Below are positions 61,895 through 64,000 of a stretch of DNA of 64,000 bases, one piece after another (the first letter of the stretch is position 1; each line of letters begins with the position of its first letter). Made by a program: the position numbers and the translations under genes. Under the pieces are notes generated by a model, which had not been told where the DNA came from, did no database searches, and was given only the letters and a program-made list of their open reading frames with translations. The stretch is taken from assembly GCA_019694835.1 (NCBI GenBank), contig JAIBBE010000107.1, positions 62,001-126,000 on the forward strand, in the 5' to 3' direction. Source of the stretch: Fimbriimonadaceae bacterium. Lineage in GTDB: Bacteria; Armatimonadota; Fimbriimonadia; Fimbriimonadales; Fimbriimonadaceae.

Positions 61895-62761
61895 TCAGGG
61901 TATCACGCGCCAAGATCGCTCGTGGATCAGCTTGGAATCGTACGTCCGAGCGCCACCGCCAAGGAAAAGAACGATGTCTCGGCGACCGCCTTCCGGCACG
62001 GCACCCTGCCATCCACGGAACCAGCTGTCCCACGTAATGACGGTGCTCTCAGGTGGATCGTCGTAGCCGAGTTGGCGCGGGTCATCGAAGGGCGAGCCGA
62101 CGCCAAAGGTCGGATCGCCGGTGCCGATCGCATAGTTCGACCAAAGGAGCGCATATCGGAGCTCTGTGCGGCGACCGCCGCCGGGCTGCGGAACATCAGC
62201 GACGTCGTAGCCGCTGACTTGATAGAACTCCAATCGCGGATTCGTCGGACTCTGGGCTAGGGCGGGATTGCGGAGGACGTAGGTGTTCGGACCGTAAGCC
62301 TGGCGCGAACCCAGCGTATCATCGAGCGGCGTTTTGTTGCCGTCACCGTTGAGGTCCAAAATGGGATCGGCACCCACGTTGGCGGTGTAAGCATTCGGCC
62401 AAACCGCAGTCGTGATGGCATCACCGCGGGCTCGGTTGTAGGCCGGCTTGAAGCTGTTGAGGCTATTCACGCGCTTGGGATAGAGGTAGCCGGTGATGTT
62501 CTCAGCCGGAATGACATTCCCCGCGTTCGGACCGGATTGATATCGGTTGACGTACCCCAACAGCGACGGCGGATAGCCGCCTTGGTCGATGCGATAGAGC
62601 TGAAGCGCAGACCGAAGATCGTTCAGCGAACTGATATCCGAACTTCGGTACGCACTGTCTTTGGCTCGCGCATAGACCGGGAAGATAATTGCTGCCAGGA
62701 GCGCGATAATCGCAATAACCGTCAGCAGTTCAATGAGCGTAAAGCCAAGCCGCCTTTTCAT
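61895..62761 (-). CDS. FimU/GspG-like type IV pilin
   Basis: 288-residue prepilin with a textbook signal: MKRRLG then FTLIELLTVIAIIALLAAII, ending FPVYARAKDSAYRSSDISSL NDLRSALQLYRIDQGGYPPS. The YRIDQGGYPPS stretch is the G-P-x-Y-P pattern of GspG/DUF1559-type pseudopilins. The globular part carries a Ca-like loop (DLNGDGNKTPLDD near residue 147), as in GspG. It could be a major or priming minor pilin; the operon position corresponds to fimU. It lies 59 bases downstream of the prepilin-peptidase gene. Confidence 0.92.
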   Translation of the reverse strand: MKRRLGFTLIELLTVIAIIALLAAIIFPVYARAKDSAYRSSDISSLNDLRSALQLYRIDQGGYPPSLLGYVNRYQSGPNAGNVIPAENITGYLYPKRVNSLNSFKPAYNRARGDAITTAVWPNAYTANVGADPILDLNGDGNKTPLDDTLGSRQAYGPNTYVLRNPALAQSPTNPRLEFYQVSGYDVADVPQPGGGRRTELRYALLWSNYAIGTGDPTFGVGSPFDDPRQLGYDDPPESTVITWDSWFRGWQGAVPEGGRRDIVLFLGGGARTYDSKLIHERSWRVIP

Positions 62762-62820
62762 AAATCGTTCTTCACCCGTTTAAGCCAATGTTCAGACTGG
62801 CTTCATGCAGCCAATGTTCC

Positions 62821-63864
62821 TTAGTGGGGCCGCTCTCCGGTTGCCCACTGCCAATAGGACGAAACGAGCGCCCGCAAAGGACCCTCGAAAAGTGCCGCCG
62901 CGATCGCGCCCAGCGCCAAATAGGGCCCGAACGGGATCATCGTTGTTTCTACCTCAGACTCTTCTGCCACCGACTCTACCGCATAGGGGTTCTCGCCGAA
63001 CCAGCTTTCGTAGAACTTCGGAACAAAGAGCCCGATGATGTCGAAACAGAGCACATAGCCGATCCCACACTTCAGGATCGAACCGATGGACTCCGGTTGA
63101 TAGTTTTGATCCTCATCGTCCTCCTCCTGTTCCCCGTCACCCGCCTGATTTGAACCTGAGCGGGCACGAACCAGTATTTGTACGGCTCCGAGCACGGCAC
63201 CCAGAGCAACCGCCATCGCGAAGCTCATCAGGGCCGTAATCGGGAACAGCATCGCTCCGATTCCGCGCGCCATCTTGATGTCGCCATGCCCCATCGCGTC
63301 CTTGCCGAAGAGAATGCGCCCCAGGAAGGTCACGGCCCATAGCGCGCCAACGCCCACGAGCCAGCCAGCGAGGGCACTGGGAATCCCCCAAGTCATGGCG
63401 TTCGGACTGTTCTGGGCAAAAAGGACGGCGTTGTAACCGATGCCAACGATCCACATGAACGCGTTGACTTGGTCGGGGATGATAAACCACTTCAGGTCGA
63501 TGAAGATGGCAGCGACGAGGGCAGCCGAGAACAGCATGAGAGCAACGGCCCGCACCGGATCCCAACCCGCGATGAGGTGCTGGTACCAAAACGCCGCCCA
63601 TACTCCACCCGTGAACAGTTCGACAAAGAAGTAGCGTGAGGGAATCTTTGCCTTGCACTGCCGACACCGCCCTCGAAGCACGAGCCAACTGAACAGCGGG
63701 ACGAGATCGGGCACGCCCAACTGGTTCTTGCAGGAAGGGCAAAAGCTGTTCTTAGGTTCAGACAGGGAGAGACCCAGAGGCATCCGATAGATGACCACGT
63801 TCAAAAAGCTGCCAATCGCCGCCCCGATCATCAGGCCAACGAGCCACGTCCATTCAGGAAACAA
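62821..63864 (-). CDS. Prepilin peptidase (A24 family)
   Basis: Integral-membrane aspartyl protease and N-methylase of 347 residues that processes class III signals such as those of the genes downstream. Features: GAAIGSFLNVVIYRMP near residue 16, the two zinc-type pairs CPSCKNQ near 42 and CRQCKAKIPSRYFFVELFTG near 67, the first catalytic Asp in FIDLKWFIIPDQVN near 123 and the second in GHGDIKMARGIGAML near 195. After that an acidic insert of about 75 residues (GEQEEDDEDQ, an extra hydrophobic helix, ESWFGENPYAVESVAEESEV) precedes the usual MIPFGPYLALGAIAA end. It starts with TTG at 63864 with AGGA 7 bases upstream; a stop lies just before. It is the first gene of the 21-kb operon. Confidence 0.94.
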   Translation of the reverse strand: MFPEWTWLVGLMIGAAIGSFLNVVIYRMPLGLSLSEPKNSFCPSCKNQLGVPDLVPLFSWLVLRGRCRQCKAKIPSRYFFVELFTGGVWAAFWYQHLIAGWDPVRAVALMLFSAALVAAIFIDLKWFIIPDQVNAFMWIVGIGYNAVLFAQNSPNAMTWGIPSALAGWLVGVGALWAVTFLGRILFGKDAMGHGDIKMARGIGAMLFPITALMSFAMAVALGAVLGAVQILVRARSGSNQAGDGEQEEDDEDQNYQPESIGSILKCGIGYVLCFDIIGLFVPKFYESWFGENPYAVESVAEESEVETTMIPFGPYLALGAIAAALFEGPLRALVSSYWQWATGERPH

Positions 63865-64000
63865 TCCGACATCCTGTCATTTCTATGAGCACTCTACTAT
63901 TTTGGGTCGCTGGCGACCGATTTTGAGCGCTTACGGGCGGAACGCAAGATGATTGGCGCAAATCTTGCTCCGTCTCCGTCTTATGTTGGGGAGAACTCCG
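63865..64000. other. Upstream region of the pilin operon (window end)
   Basis: 136 bases with no gene. It should contain the operon promoter, but no clear boxes are seen. The inverted repeat GGTCGC-TG-GCGACC near 63905-63918 is the only symmetric element. Confidence 0.35.

Overview
This window looks like chromosomal DNA of a diderm, heterotrophic, moderately high-GC bacterium. The combination points to Armatimonadota, class Fimbriimonadia: several families of oversized type IV pseudopilins, PEP-CTERM and dockerin-type tails, a DUF481-type outer-membrane barrel, a DUF1501/DUF1800 pair, Tat-exported multicopper oxidase and GH51 glycosidase. Planctomycetota would be the main alternative. This is inference from gene content; no 16S or marker tree was possible. 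No rRNA, tRNA, CRISPR array, integrase, transposase or phage module was found.

Layout. 0-14 kb is mostly ordinary: a MerR-like regulator, class I aldolase (fbaB) with a strong terminator, a three-gene envelope cassette (small membrane protein, methyltransferase, membrane sulfatase-like enzyme), a CCA-adding type enzyme, a Tat multicopper oxidase, a major facilitator superfamily (MFS) transporter, a TlpA-like thioredoxin protein, aspS and a PEP-CTERM trypsin-like protease. 14.2-19.4 kb holds a small minor-pilin operon (PilV-, PilW- and PilX-like, all coupled by 4-bp overlaps) divergent from a 713-residue secreted protein built of eleven 33-residue repeats. 19.5-27.7 kb is a six-gene, tightly coupled operon on the minus strand: two paralogous lipoproteins, a Tat lipoprotein, a beta-rich unknown protein, a HEAT-repeat protein and a two-domain methyltransferase. 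I do not recognise this set, and it is the best candidate here for an undescribed system. 27.7-42.8 kb returns to mixed content: outer-membrane barrel, metX, dtd, a secreted HExxH protein, a second MFS transporter, DUF1501/DUF1800, a GH51 arabinofuranosidase with a reductase-like partner, and a dockerin-tailed secreted protein.

42.9-63.9 kb is one 21-kb minus-strand operon: prepilin peptidase, FimU/GspG-like pilin, PilV-, PilW- and PilX-like proteins and two giant secreted beta-propeller proteins (1534 and 2324 residues). The order matches the fimU-pilV-pilW-pilX-pilY1 block of classical type IV pili, but most members after the pilin are well above usual size. The motor, platform and secretin genes are not in the window. 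The recurring theme is surface display: two pilin operons, lipoproteins, repeat proteins and sorting tags, embedded among normal housekeeping genes.
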